A stretch of 64,000 bases of DNA from Marinomonas arctica. GTDB taxonomy: Bacteria > Pseudomonadota > Gammaproteobacteria > Pseudomonadales > Marinomonadaceae. Positions 19,462 through 28,618 of the stretch are shown piece by piece. Position 1 is the first letter of the stretch; each line of letters opens with the position of its first letter. The position numbers were made by a program, and so were the translations under genes. The stretch lies in contig NZ_QHJF01000024.1 in NCBI RefSeq assembly GCF_003259225.1, positions 49,690 to 113,689 of the forward strand, read 5' to 3'. The notes under the pieces were generated by a model. The model made no database searches. It worked only from the letters and a program-made list of their open reading frames with translations, and had not been told where the DNA came from.

Positions 19462-19836
19462 ATGCAAACAGACATTGAAGTATATGTATTGTCTTGCCCA
19501 ACAGAAAACATCATCACTTGGCTGGAAGCATCATTCACCCTTGTCAAAAAAAGCACCAGTGGACCACTTTGCTCAAAGCTGACTCTTCTGTGGCAAGGCA
19601 ATGAAGTAGAAGTTACCATCCTTGAACAGGCAGCAGGGAAACGCTTCACCTCGATCTGGTTCGACTCGGATAAAACCCCTTGGGAAGATGATATAACCTG
19701 CGCAAAACAAGTATTTAAAGCACTAGACTGCGAAGTACGCTGCAATTTCCAAGGATGGGAAGAAGAAGGCAATCAGGATCCAGACCTATGGTGGCGAATT
19801 AACCACCACGGTGAAGGTCCATTTATTTGGAATTAA
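19462..19836 (+). CDS. Conserved-looking hypothetical protein
   Basis: A 124-residue soluble protein, rich in Trp (for example [16 protein letters not shown]) and in acidic residues, with no signal peptide or membrane segment. It begins [20 protein letters not shown] and ends [11 protein letters not shown] 19462 has AAGGATTAAGGT upstream. It lies between a small membrane protein and panD in a compact plus-strand set. I recognise no domain; the function is unknown, but gene-like spacing and an RBS support it as real. Confidence 0.7.
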   Translation: MQTDIEVYVLSCPTENIITWLEASFTLVKKSTSGPLCSKLTLLWQGNEVEVTILEQAAGKRFTSIWFDSDKTPWEDDITCAKQVFKALDCEVRCNFQGWEEEGNQDPDLWWRINHHGEGPFIWN

Positions 19837-19886
19837 CCCCCTTTGACAACACACGCTCCACAGACACCTTAATAGAGATTTTACAC

Positions 19887-20267
19887 ATGCAAATTACACT
19901 TCTTAAAGGCAAACTTCACATGGCCAGCGTTACCCAAGCAGAGCTTTGGTACGATGGATCCTGCGCCATAGATAAAGACCTTGTAGAGTTAGCGGGGTTC
20001 AGGGAATTCGAACAAATAGACATTTACAACGTCGACAACGGCGAGCGCTTTCACACCTACGTCATTCTGGCTGAATCTGGCTCTGGCACTATATCAATGA
20101 ATGGCGCAGCCGCAAGAAAAGTACAAGTTGGTGATCGAGTTATCATTGCGGCCTACGGACAAATGAACGAAGCCCAAGCTGACGAATTCAAACCCAAATT
20201 AGTCTACTTAAATAAAGACAACAGTGTTGAGCGTACAACGAACACGATTCCAATTCAAAAAGACTAA
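19887..20267 (+). CDS. panD: Aspartate 1-decarboxylase PanD
   Basis: PanD makes beta-alanine from aspartate for pantothenate and CoA synthesis. It is made as a proenzyme that cleaves itself between Gly24 and Ser25 to form the pyruvoyl cofactor, and the YDGSCAID motif is present at exactly that place. ATG 19887 ([11 protein letters not shown]) gives the usual 126 residues; an open frame reaches further upstream but overlaps the preceding gene. NGAAA (oxyanion region) is also present. A strong terminator follows. Confidence 0.95.
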   Translation: MQITLLKGKLHMASVTQAELWYDGSCAIDKDLVELAGFREFEQIDIYNVDNGERFHTYVILAESGSGTISMNGAAARKVQVGDRVIIAAYGQMNEAQADEFKPKLVYLNKDNSVERTTNTIPIQKD

Positions 20268-20301
20268 CAAAAACGCTTTGTTAAAAAATAATCGCTTCAA
20301 T

Positions 20302-20346
20302 TAAAAAAAAGGCCGCTTCTAATCAACTCAGAAGCGGCCTTTTTTA
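20302..20346. terminator. Bidirectional intrinsic terminator between panD and tpx
   Basis: An 11-bp perfect stem (AGGCCGCTTCT, 20310-20320, with AGAAGCGGCCT, 20330-20340) is flanked by a T run on both strands. It serves the convergent panD (plus) and tpx (minus) genes. Confidence 0.9.
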
Positions 20347-20356
20347 TATGAGTAAA

Positions 20357-20854
20357 TTACGCTAACACAGCCAATGCGGCTTCGTAATTCGGCTCATCAG
20401 CCGTTTCAGCCACTTGCTCTGTGTAGATCACTGAGCCACTCTCGTCCAGTACAACAACCGCACGTGACAATAGGCCAGTCAATGGGCCAGTGGTGAAAAC
20501 AAGACCGTAGTCCTCGCCAAACGTAGAACGGAAAGTCGATCCAGTATCAACGTTATCGATTCCTTCTGCACCACAAAAACGCGCCGCAGCAAAAGGCAAA
20601 TCAGCTGATACACAAAGCACATTAACGCCTTTTAACGCTGCTGCTGACTCGTTGAACTTACGTACAGACATCGCACAAGTAGGTGTATCAACGGAAGGAA
20701 AAATATTCAATACCAGTTTAGCGCCTTTGTAATCAGCCAACGTAGCGACGGATAAGTCCGTTTTCACAAGCTCAAAAGCTGGCGCAGCAGAACCCACTGC
20801 AGGAAGAGAACCAGCTGTTTCAAAAGGATTACCTTTTAGTGTTACCGTTGCCAT
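20357..20854 (-). CDS. tpx: Thiol peroxidase Tpx
   Basis: Tpx is a peroxiredoxin that reduces lipid and alkyl hydroperoxides using thioredoxin. The 165-residue protein has the peroxidatic cysteine in PSVDTPTCAMSVRKFNE (Cys60) and the resolving cysteine in AARFCGAEG (about Cys94), matching the E. coli pair. ATG 20854 has AAAGAGG upstream. It lies 26 nt downstream of the membrane cold-shock-domain gene, so both may be read from that gene's promoter. Confidence 0.94.
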   Translation of the reverse strand: MATVTLKGNPFETAGSLPAVGSAAPAFELVKTDLSVATLADYKGAKLVLNIFPSVDTPTCAMSVRKFNESAAALKGVNVLCVSADLPFAAARFCGAEGIDNVDTGSTFRSTFGEDYGLVFTTGPLTGLLSRAVVVLDESGSVIYTEQVAETADEPNYEAALAVLA

Positions 20855-20880
20855 AAATACCTCTTTAAAAATAAGAAAAA

Positions 20881-21351
20881 TTAACCGCGAATAATAGAGA
20901 CATTCTCAGCTTGCTTGCCTTTTTCACCTTCGGTGACATAAAAACGAACCAGCTGCCCTTCAACCAAAAAGCGACGACCACGACCACGAATAGCGCGATA
21001 ATGAACAAATACGTCATCACCGTTTTCCATCGTTAGAAAGCCAAAGCCTTTCGACGAGTTAAACCACTTAACGGTGCCCTGCTCACGATCATCGTCTTCG
21101 TCTTCTTCAGACTCTGAATCATAACCTACAGAGCCAACTTGACTCACCATCGCACCCACGTAAACAGAGACCAGTATAAAACCAAAATACACGAGAAAAT
21201 GTTGGCCGATCTCTTCTTGCAATACGCCTGCAATAAGCAAAGGTACAATCAAAGCAATAACAAGGCTAACTATAAATGTACGTAACGAGAAAAAAGCAGA
21301 ACCAACAGAAGATTCTTTATTACGCGAAACATTATCCTGATGATCATTCAT
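20881..21351 (-). CDS. Membrane-anchored cold-shock-domain protein
   Basis: The 156-residue protein joins two predicted transmembrane helices (about residues 24-45 and 52-72) to an acidic linker ([12 protein letters not shown], residues 79-90) and a complete C-terminal cold-shock domain (91-156). The RNA-binding motifs KGFGFL (101-106) and VFVHY (114-118) are intact. The domain should therefore face the cytoplasm and bind single-stranded nucleic acid next to the inner membrane. Single-domain Csp proteins are about 70 residues, so this is a fusion. A sigma70-like promoter lies just upstream and tpx just downstream. Confidence 0.85.
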   Translation of the reverse strand: MNDHQDNVSRNKESSVGSAFFSLRTFIVSLVIALIVPLLIAGVLQEEIGQHFLVYFGFILVSVYVGAMVSQVGSVGYDSESEEDEDDDREQGTVKWFNSSKGFGFLTMENGDDVFVHYRAIRGRGRRFLVEGQLVRFYVTEGEKGKQAENVSIIRG

Positions 21352-21376
21352 AACAGTATATCTCTTATCAAATTAA

Positions 21377-21405
21377 ATATTATTGTGAAGCGAAGCCAAT
21401 TTCAA
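21377..21405 (-). promoter_or_regulatory. Predicted sigma70 promoter for the cold-shock-domain gene
   Basis: On the minus strand TTGAAA (21405-21400) and TAATAT (21382-21377) are separated by exactly 17 bp. The expected start point is about 20 nt before ATG 21351. Confidence 0.6.
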
Positions 21406-21639
21406 AGAAAACAGACTCCGTATTAGTGCAAAAGTGAATAAATGAATATTTTACTAAACTCTTTCTAAAATCACCGTGCGAAGCAAAAGAAGATAGTAGT
21501 AAAATACACAACTTCTTTTGAGAGCAATTTTCACGCCACTCTTACATTTTAAATGACCGATACTTGCGCCATATATTTTTATAGAAGAGCTCTTAAAATA
21601 TGAGTTTAGCTTGTTAAGGTTAACACACAGAAGGTATCT

Positions 21640-21852
21640 ATGAACACCTCACAAATCAACCAACGTATCGACGAACTGGAATTCAAACTACAATTTCAAG
21701 AAGATACGATTGATAGTTTAAATCAAGCCCTAATCCGTCAACAAAAAGATATGCTACTAATGCAGGAAAAGCTCGCTATATTAGGAAAGCAGCTTGAATC
21801 CTACCGCCAGCAGCAACCTAATTTTGAAGCAGAAAGACCACCACATTACTAG
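21640..21852 (+). CDS. slyX: SlyX-family protein
   Basis: A 70-residue protein of the SlyX family, whose molecular function is unknown. It is almost entirely a coiled coil ([20 protein letters not shown] onward) with the usual proline-rich, aromatic C-terminus (ERPPHY). ATG 21640 has AGAAGG upstream. It overlaps the 3' end of convergent rsmJ by 4 bp and faces away from the cold-shock-domain gene. The 288-bp gap upstream (21352-21639) holds that gene's promoter on the minus strand and nothing else I can name. Confidence 0.9.
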   Translation: MNTSQINQRIDELEFKLQFQEDTIDSLNQALIRQQKDMLLMQEKLAILGKQLESYRQQQPNFEAERPPHY

Positions 21853-22643
21853 GCAGAAAGAGAATCGAGCGATTTGCGCACATACACATCAAATCGCCCA
21901 GATTTTCCCTCTAATTGGTACGTCGGTTGTGCATTATTTAAAAACGTTGCACCTTTGGGACGCTTTACTACAACACGATACTCTGCCAATTCCATGGCTA
22001 GGGGCAATAATGCATCGGCATCATCGTCCTTACCAACCAGATCTCTAAAAAAAGCCATTTCTTTTTTGGCCGCTGCTGACGATTTATCAGTATGTGGGTA
22101 CATAGGATCCAAATACACCACATCAAACACCGCATCATGAGAGATGCCACTTATGTCCGTAGTCAGTAACGACATTTTCGCCACAATATCCGCCACTTCA
22201 TGGTGAAGTGTAGCCCGATACAAACCATCTTGCAGCATCGCTCTAACAAAGCCCACACGCTCACAAAGTGACACTGAACACCCAAGACAAGCCAAAACAA
22301 AAGCATCTCGCCCAAGTCCCGCTGTCGCATCTAACACGGATAAGTTAGCACCTTTATTTAAACCTACCGCTTTCGCAATATCTTGGCCTTTGCCGCCACC
22401 AAAGCGTCTTCTATGATCTACCGCTCCAGAGGTGAAATCCACATAAACAGGCTTAGGTGCGGCTTTGCCCGTCTTTGCCACTGCGATACCATCTGGCGTG
22501 TACAGTAAAAGATAATCGTAATTAGAAACAAACTTTATCGGCCCAGTGAGCGATAAGAAAGGCAGATCTAACGATTGAGCAGACAGTCGAGCATCAGGTT
22601 CCAAAAACCTATCTGTTGCTGCAACCGCGATAGAATGAAGCAA
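21849..22643 (-). CDS. rsmJ: 16S rRNA (guanine-1516-N2) methyltransferase RsmJ
   Basis: RsmJ methylates G1516 of 16S rRNA using S-adenosylmethionine. The SAM-binding motif [19 protein letters not shown] and the catalytic motif [11 protein letters not shown] are clear, preceded by [21 protein letters not shown] place the start at TTG 22643 because AGGAGAGG lies five bases upstream; the frame is open to 22697, but those codons have no such site. This gives 264 residues (E. coli about 250). Confidence 0.9.
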   Translation of the reverse strand: MLHSIAVAATDRFLEPDARLSAQSLDLPFLSLTGPIKFVSNYDYLLLYTPDGIAVAKTGKAAPKPVYVDFTSGAVDHRRRFGGGKGQDIAKAVGLNKGANLSVLDATAGLGRDAFVLACLGCSVSLCERVGFVRAMLQDGLYRATLHHEVADIVAKMSLLTTDISGISHDAVFDVVYLDPMYPHTDKSSAAAKKEMAFFRDLVGKDDDADALLPLAMELAEYRVVVKRPKGATFLNNAQPTYQLEGKSGRFDVYVRKSLDSLSA

Positions 22644-22709
22644 AGAAACCTCTCCTAAAAATAGTATAAAACACTTTATACGCTGAGCCGTGCCCAAAAA
22701 ACCAAGGTA

Positions 22710-23510
22710 TTAAAGATAAACAATCACTAAAAGTACGAGACCTAAAATCAATCGATAGACAAAAAAAGGAAAGAAACCTATTGTGTTGAGCCATTTCAAA
22801 AATAAATAAATACAAATATAAGCGCTGATGGCAGATAAAATAACACCCATAAAGATCCCACCCCAATCTACGGCTAAATTAGACGATACAAGCTCAATGG
22901 ATTTTAGACCACCTGCCGCCAAAATAAGAGGAATGGACAAAAGAAACGAAAAACGTGCCGCACTTTCTCGACTAAAACCAAGAAAACGTGCCGCCGTCAT
23001 AGTAATACCGGAGCGCGAGGTACCAGGAATTAAAGCTAATGCTTGAGCAAATCCGATGTAAAGCACACTTTTGAAACCAAGATCTTGTTCTGATTTGGTC
23101 GTTGCTCCATAACGGTCTGACAACCAAAGCAGCACCCCAAAACCAATTGTGGTGTAGGCAATTACCTCCAGTGAGCGCAAATGTGTTTCAATAAAACCAT
23201 CAAACACCAAACCGGCAACACAAGCTGGCAATGTCGCCAGACAAATCCACCAGCCTAACCGACTATTAGGCGTCGATTGTTTGTCTCTAATAGAAACACA
23301 CCAAGCCACAATAATCTGCATAATGTCTTTTCTAAAATAACCAACGATCGCAAGTAATGTGCCCACATGCACAGCAACATCAAACGCCAACCCCTGATCT
23401 TGCCAACCAAGCAGCTGTGCTGGCAATATTAAATGAGCAGAACTTGATATTGGCAGAAATTCAGTCAGTCCTTGAATAACGGCTAAGAAAACAATTTGAT
23501 ACCACAACAT
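22710..23510 (-). CDS. uppP: Undecaprenyl-diphosphatase UppP
   Basis: UppP (BacA) dephosphorylates undecaprenyl diphosphate at the inner membrane so the lipid carrier can be reused; overexpression gives bacitracin resistance. The 266-residue polytopic protein has both signature motifs, TEFLPISSSAHLIL near the N-terminus and ALIPGTSRSGITMTAA in the middle. It starts 4 nt after the tsaB stop. It complements uppS near the left end of the window. Confidence 0.94.
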   Translation of the reverse strand: MLWYQIVFLAVIQGLTEFLPISSSAHLILPAQLLGWQDQGLAFDVAVHVGTLLAIVGYFRKDIMQIIVAWCVSIRDKQSTPNSRLGWWICLATLPACVAGLVFDGFIETHLRSLEVIAYTTIGFGVLLWLSDRYGATTKSEQDLGFKSVLYIGFAQALALIPGTSRSGITMTAARFLGFSRESAARFSFLLSIPLILAAGGLKSIELVSSNLAVDWGGIFMGVILSAISAYICIYLFLKWLNTIGFFPFFVYRLILGLVLLVIVYL

Positions 23511-23514
23511 ACAG

Positions 23515-24222
23515 TTAACGTTTTCCTATTCGTGGGGCTTGCTTTTCCCATGTGATTTCATCTCTTAGATAGGTTGGAATCGCATCATACGCACTGACCA
23601 TATCACCTCTTTGAAAGGCCAGAAGAGCCAATTCAGCAATACATGCAGCACGGGGTGCAAGATCGACCAAAACATGCTCAGGAGGAGCAGGAAGCAATGA
23701 TGTGAGAATATCGTTATAACACCAACCAGAACCGACGCCCTCAAAATGGGTAGAAAACGCAGACAAAGCCGCCGGTTTCACTACACATTCTTCAATTAAT
23801 GCATCAACTTGGTAATGCCCTGCTACTTTATTAACACAGTAGCCGCCCATATAGATTTCCCCCATACGGGCATCAAGCGCTGCCAACCAATTATTTTGAC
23901 CTGTGGTTTGAAAACCCTCCAACGACAACGCCGCGAGCGTTGACACAGGAATAACGGGCAGATCAGCGCCAAAAGCCAGTCCTTGTACGACGCCTGCACT
24001 GATCCTAAGCCCCGTAAAAGACCCAGGACCTCGACCAAAAGCGATGGCATCAAGATTCGCGAGCGTCAGCCCTGCTTGGCTTAATATTTGATCCACCATT
24101 GGGAGAATCAGATCATTGTGAAGGCGGGGCGCCATGCGGAAATCTTCCAACACAACACCATTTATGTACAACGCCACTGAACAAGCTGGCGTTGAAGTAT
24201 CTAATGCTAAAATAACCGTCAT
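23515..24222 (-). CDS. tsaB: tRNA threonylcarbamoyladenosine biosynthesis protein TsaB
   Basis: TsaB is the scaffold partner of TsaD and TsaE in making t6A37 in ANN-decoding tRNAs. The 235-residue protein has the ASKHA-type N-terminus LALDTSTPACSVAL and the family region AFGRGPGSFTGLRISAGVVQGLA. It lacks the metal-binding histidines of TsaD, as expected. ATG 24222 is 7 nt from the adk stop, and it precedes uppP. Confidence 0.93.
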   Translation of the reverse strand: MTVILALDTSTPACSVALYINGVVLEDFRMAPRLHNDLILPMVDQILSQAGLTLANLDAIAFGRGPGSFTGLRISAGVVQGLAFGADLPVIPVSTLAALSLEGFQTTGQNNWLAALDARMGEIYMGGYCVNKVAGHYQVDALIEECVVKPAALSAFSTHFEGVGSGWCYNDILTSLLPAPPEHVLVDLAPRAACIAELALLAFQRGDMVSAYDAIPTYLRDEITWEKQAPRIGKR

Positions 24223-24229
24223 TGCGTGT

Positions 24230-24976
<747 letters not shown>

Positions 24977-25112
24977 TCAGGCAAACCATTTGCATACTAA
25001 AAAATTGAATGGTCGCCAAGCATACCCAAGCAGACCTTCACTATGCAAATTTACGCGTCTTTTTTTATCATTTTCTTACTCATAGTGAGCATTTTCTAAC
25101 CGTATAATCCGA

Positions 25113-27743
25113 TTAGCCTGTGTTTTGCATTCCGCTGGCAATACCCGCCATCGTAATCATCAACGCTTTATTCACTTCCGCATTACCTTCGTCTTTACGA
25201 CTGCGATACAAAAGCTCAGCTTGTAAATAGTGCAATGGGTCGATATAAGGATTTCGAACATCGATAGATTGACGAATGGTTTTATTGTCTTCAATAAGGC
25301 GCTCTTGTTTTTTCAGTAACTTCACAAGATCGCTCACTTGTTTCAATTTACCACGCAACAAACGCCCTAAACCTTGCAGCTCTTCACTAACAAGTCGCTT
25401 TTCATAATATTCCGCTATTTCGGGCTCGGCTTTTGCTAACACCATATCCAGCATGTCTAAATACGCACCAAAGAATGGCCATTTTTTATGCATCTCACGT
25501 AATTTTTCCAAATTACCTGAATCAACACCTTGTTGTAATGCGCTCTCAGCCCCCAACCAAGCCGGCAACATTAGACGAATCTGCATCCAAGCAAAAATCC
25601 AAGGAATGGCTCGTAGACTCTCCACTCCCCCATCAGAACGTCGACGGGCAGGACGTGAGCCTAATGGCAGTTTTGCTAACTCTTGCTCTGGCGTTGTGGC
25701 CCTAAAATACGGCACGAAATCTTCATGCCCACGTATTATTGAACGATATTGATTCATCCCCACTTCCGCCATTTCATCCATAATGGCACGCCACTCTTCC
25801 TTCGGAGGAGAAGCTGGTATCAAAGAGGCTTCCATCACAGCGGAGCAATACAGTTCAAGAGATCGCACGGCAATATCAGGGATGCCAAACTTGAAACGGA
25901 TCATTTCCCCTTGTTCGGTAACGCGAATCGCCCCATTGACCGAGCCCGGTGGCTGAGAAAGAATCGCCACATGAGCAGGACCGCCGCCACGACCAACGGT
26001 GCCGCCGCGACCATGGAACAGCGTCAGATGAATGCCATGTTTCTTGCAAAGACGTGTCAAGGCTTCTTGGGCACGATATTGCCCCCAAGTCGCTGCAATC
26101 TGTCCTGCGTCTTTCGCTGAATCTGAGTAACCTATCATCACTTCTTGATGACCATTGATATAAGACTTATACCAAGGAATCGAAAACAGTTGCTCAATAA
26201 TCGGTTCAGCATTATCCAAATCCGCCAGCGTCTCAAACAAAGGCACTATGCGCATAGGAAAGCTCACACCAGACTCTTTCAGCATCAGAGCAACCGCCAA
26301 CACATCTGATGGTGCACTGGCCATGGAAATAACATAAGAGCCAAAAGAGTTTTGCTGCCCTTTCGAAATCATCTTAAAGGTATCCAGCACCTCTTTTACT
26401 TCTGCCGTAGGCGTCCATTCCATTGGTAAGAGAGGTCGTTTAGAGTTTAACTCGGTTAACAAAAAGGCTTGTCGAGACGCCTCATCCCATTCAGCGTAAT
26501 CACCTAGCCCATAAAAGCGTGTGATCGCAGACAAGGCGTCAATATGACGAGAAGCATCTTGACGAACATCTAATCGCACAAGGGTGGCACCGAATGTAGC
26601 AGCACAGCGAATCAGGTCCAGCAAAGAGCCATTGGCAATAACCTTCATACCGCAATCTAATAAGGATTGGTAACATAACACCAAATCATCGATGAGCTCT
26701 TGAATATCAAAAAAAATGTCTTCAGATGATGTCGGCTTTCCATCCAAACTTGCTTTCGCCCAGTTTTTGGTCGCCAGCATTTTATTCTCTAAATGTCGCA
26801 ACACCTCGCGATAAGGTTGCGCACTGTCACCAACACGCTCTCGCAATGCGGCGTTACATTGCGTCATAGAAAACTCAGAACGCAACACGTTGAGATCTTT
26901 TATGTAGAGATCAGCCGCCATCCAACGGGCCAACAACGTCACTTCTTTCGTCACTTTGTGGGTAACATTTGGGTTGCCATCACGGTCACCGCCCATCCAA
27001 GTCGCAAAACGAATTGGCGCTAAATCCAGCGGTAAGCGATCGTCTTTGGAAAATTGGCTAAACTGCTCATCCAGTTGACGAAAGAAGCGTGGTACGGCTT
27101 GCCACAAGGACTGCTCAATCACAGCGAAGCCCCATTTAGCCTCATCAACGGGTGTCGGCCTTTCTTCACGAATTTCATCCGTGTGCCAAGCCTGTGTAAT
27201 GATTTCCTTCAAGCGTCGTATGTGTTTGGTTTCTTCGAGTGGTAAAATATTGTCTTTGTCTAAGGCTTCCAATTCGCTAGAAATATTGTCATATTTTCGA
27301 ATCAAAGAGCGACGGACCACTTCTGTTGGATGAGCGGTCAGCACAAGTTCAATAGATTGTGATTGCAATGAGGCAATCATTTGTTCAGCGGTAAAATTTT
27401 GCTTGGAAAGGCGGGTCAGTAAATCACCTATGGGGTTATGATAAACACCTAAACTTTCATTCGTACGACGACGGTGAACTCGGTGGTATTGCTCCGCAAT
27501 ATTGGATAAGTTCAAAAACTGATTAAATGCCCGAGCAACAGGCACAATCTCTTTGTCCTCTAGAGCTTCGAGGGCCTGAATAAGCGCTGCAGAATCTCCA
27601 GATTGACGGCCATCTTTCGAAAGCTGGCGTATGTTTTCTACTTTCTCAAGAAAGCCTTCGCCCAAATGATTGCTCATACTTTCGCCAAGACAATCTCCCA
27701 GCAACCTAACATTTTCACGTAATGACGCCTGACGATCACTCAC
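25113..27743 (-). CDS. ppc: Phosphoenolpyruvate carboxylase Ppc
   Basis: Ppc carboxylates PEP to oxaloacetate to refill the TCA cycle. The 876-residue protein has the catalytic His motif LTAHPTEVVRRSLIRKYD near residue 135, the glycine-rich FHGRGGTVGRGGGPAH loop near residue 577, GYSDSAKDAG, and the conserved C-terminus ending QNTG. It starts with GTG 27743, immediately preceded by a consensus AGGAGG at good spacing. Confidence 0.96.
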   Translation of the reverse strand: MSDRQASLRENVRLLGDCLGESMSNHLGEGFLEKVENIRQLSKDGRQSGDSAALIQALEALEDKEIVPVARAFNQFLNLSNIAEQYHRVHRRRTNESLGVYHNPIGDLLTRLSKQNFTAEQMIASLQSQSIELVLTAHPTEVVRRSLIRKYDNISSELEALDKDNILPLEETKHIRRLKEIITQAWHTDEIREERPTPVDEAKWGFAVIEQSLWQAVPRFFRQLDEQFSQFSKDDRLPLDLAPIRFATWMGGDRDGNPNVTHKVTKEVTLLARWMAADLYIKDLNVLRSEFSMTQCNAALRERVGDSAQPYREVLRHLENKMLATKNWAKASLDGKPTSSEDIFFDIQELIDDLVLCYQSLLDCGMKVIANGSLLDLIRCAATFGATLVRLDVRQDASRHIDALSAITRFYGLGDYAEWDEASRQAFLLTELNSKRPLLPMEWTPTAEVKEVLDTFKMISKGQQNSFGSYVISMASAPSDVLAVALMLKESGVSFPMRIVPLFETLADLDNAEPIIEQLFSIPWYKSYINGHQEVMIGYSDSAKDAGQIAATWGQYRAQEALTRLCKKHGIHLTLFHGRGGTVGRGGGPAHVAILSQPPGSVNGAIRVTEQGEMIRFKFGIPDIAVRSLELYCSAVMEASLIPASPPKEEWRAIMDEMAEVGMNQYRSIIRGHEDFVPYFRATTPEQELAKLPLGSRPARRRSDGGVESLRAIPWIFAWMQIRLMLPAWLGAESALQQGVDSGNLEKLREMHKKWPFFGAYLDMLDMVLAKAEPEIAEYYEKRLVSEELQGLGRLLRGKLKQVSDLVKLLKKQERLIEDNKTIRQSIDVRNPYIDPLHYLQAELLYRSRKDEGNAEVNKALMITMAGIASGMQNTG

Positions 27744-27814
27744 TTCACCCTCCTAAAATTGCCAATAGCGCTAATTTAAAGGCGCTCTTTTTATCCATTA
27801 AATAGATTCGCAGG

Positions 27815-28618
27815 CTACAAACCTTCTCGTTTGGCCTGCTCCCAATAACGGTCTAATTCCTCGAGAGAACACTCTGTTAATTTTCTATTTTGCATCGACA
27901 CAAGAGCCTCTATGCGACCAAAGCGGCGACGAAATTTTATATTTGTCTTATTCAATGCCACATCGGGTGATACCTTAAAATGGCGAGCCAGATTACTAAC
28001 TGCAAACAAAACATCTCCCATTTCTTCTTCTATGTGCAACGGGCTTTGCTGTTTCATTGCTTCTTCAAGCTCGTCTAGCTCCTCCCGAATCTTATCGAAT
28101 ACAGGAGCGACGTTTGGCCAGTCAAATCCCACCTTAGCGGCTTTTTGTTGTATTTTCACCGCTTGCATTAACGCGGGCATGGAAGTAGGAACATCCGCCA
28201 AGAGACTTTTTTCACGTCCCCCTTTCTCCTGCGCTTTAATCTGCTGCCACTGGTCAGCAATTTGCTGATCGGTCAGCAATGTTGGCTCACCAAAGCGTGT
28301 TATATCACCATCAGGAAAGACATGAGGGTGACGGCGCAGCATCTTTTCGACTATCCCATTCACCACATCATCAAACGAAAAACGCTGCTCTTCCTCAGCC
28401 ATTTGCGCATAAAACACTATTTGAAACAGTAAGTCGCCTAGCTCTTCCTGCAAATCCTCAAAGTCCTCACGCTCAATCGCATCTAGCACTTCATAGGCTT
28501 CCTCTAAGGTATAAGGCGCAACACTTTTGAAGTTTTGCTTTTTATCCCAAGCGCAACCAAACGCCTTATCCCGAAGGCAGCGCATTAGATATTGCAACTG
28601 CTGCATTGATTTACTCAA
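27815..28618 (-). CDS. mazG: Nucleoside triphosphate pyrophosphohydrolase MazG
   Basis: MazG hydrolyses NTPs and dNTPs to monophosphates and in E. coli opposes (p)ppGpp effects. The 267-residue protein has two tandem MazG domains: the first holds EEAYEVLDAI and DLQEELGDLLFQIVFYA, the second EELDELEEAM and HIEEEMGDVLFAVSNL. The start is either TTG 28618, preceded by GAGAGAGA and overlapping the relA stop by 4 nt, or ATG 28606. The first gives spacing to the LRD motif like that in E. coli. Confidence 0.93.
   Translation of the reverse strand: MSKSMQQLQYLMRCLRDKAFGCAWDKKQNFKSVAPYTLEEAYEVLDAIEREDFEDLQEELGDLLFQIVFYAQMAEEEQRFSFDDVVNGIVEKMLRRHPHVFPDGDITRFGEPTLLTDQQIADQWQQIKAQEKGGREKSLLADVPTSMPALMQAVKIQQKAAKVGFDWPNVAPVFDKIREELDELEEAMKQQSPLHIEEEMGDVLFAVSNLARHFKVSPDVALNKTNIKFRRRFGRIEALVSMQNRKLTECSLEELDRYWEQAKREGL

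Noticed and set aside
19407..19772. A 121-codon minus-strand frame
   Set aside because: It is antisense to two tightly spaced plus-strand genes that have good ribosome binding sites.
25749..26120. A 123-codon plus-strand frame inside ppc
   Set aside because: It is antisense to conserved catalytic parts of ppc and has no gene-like context.
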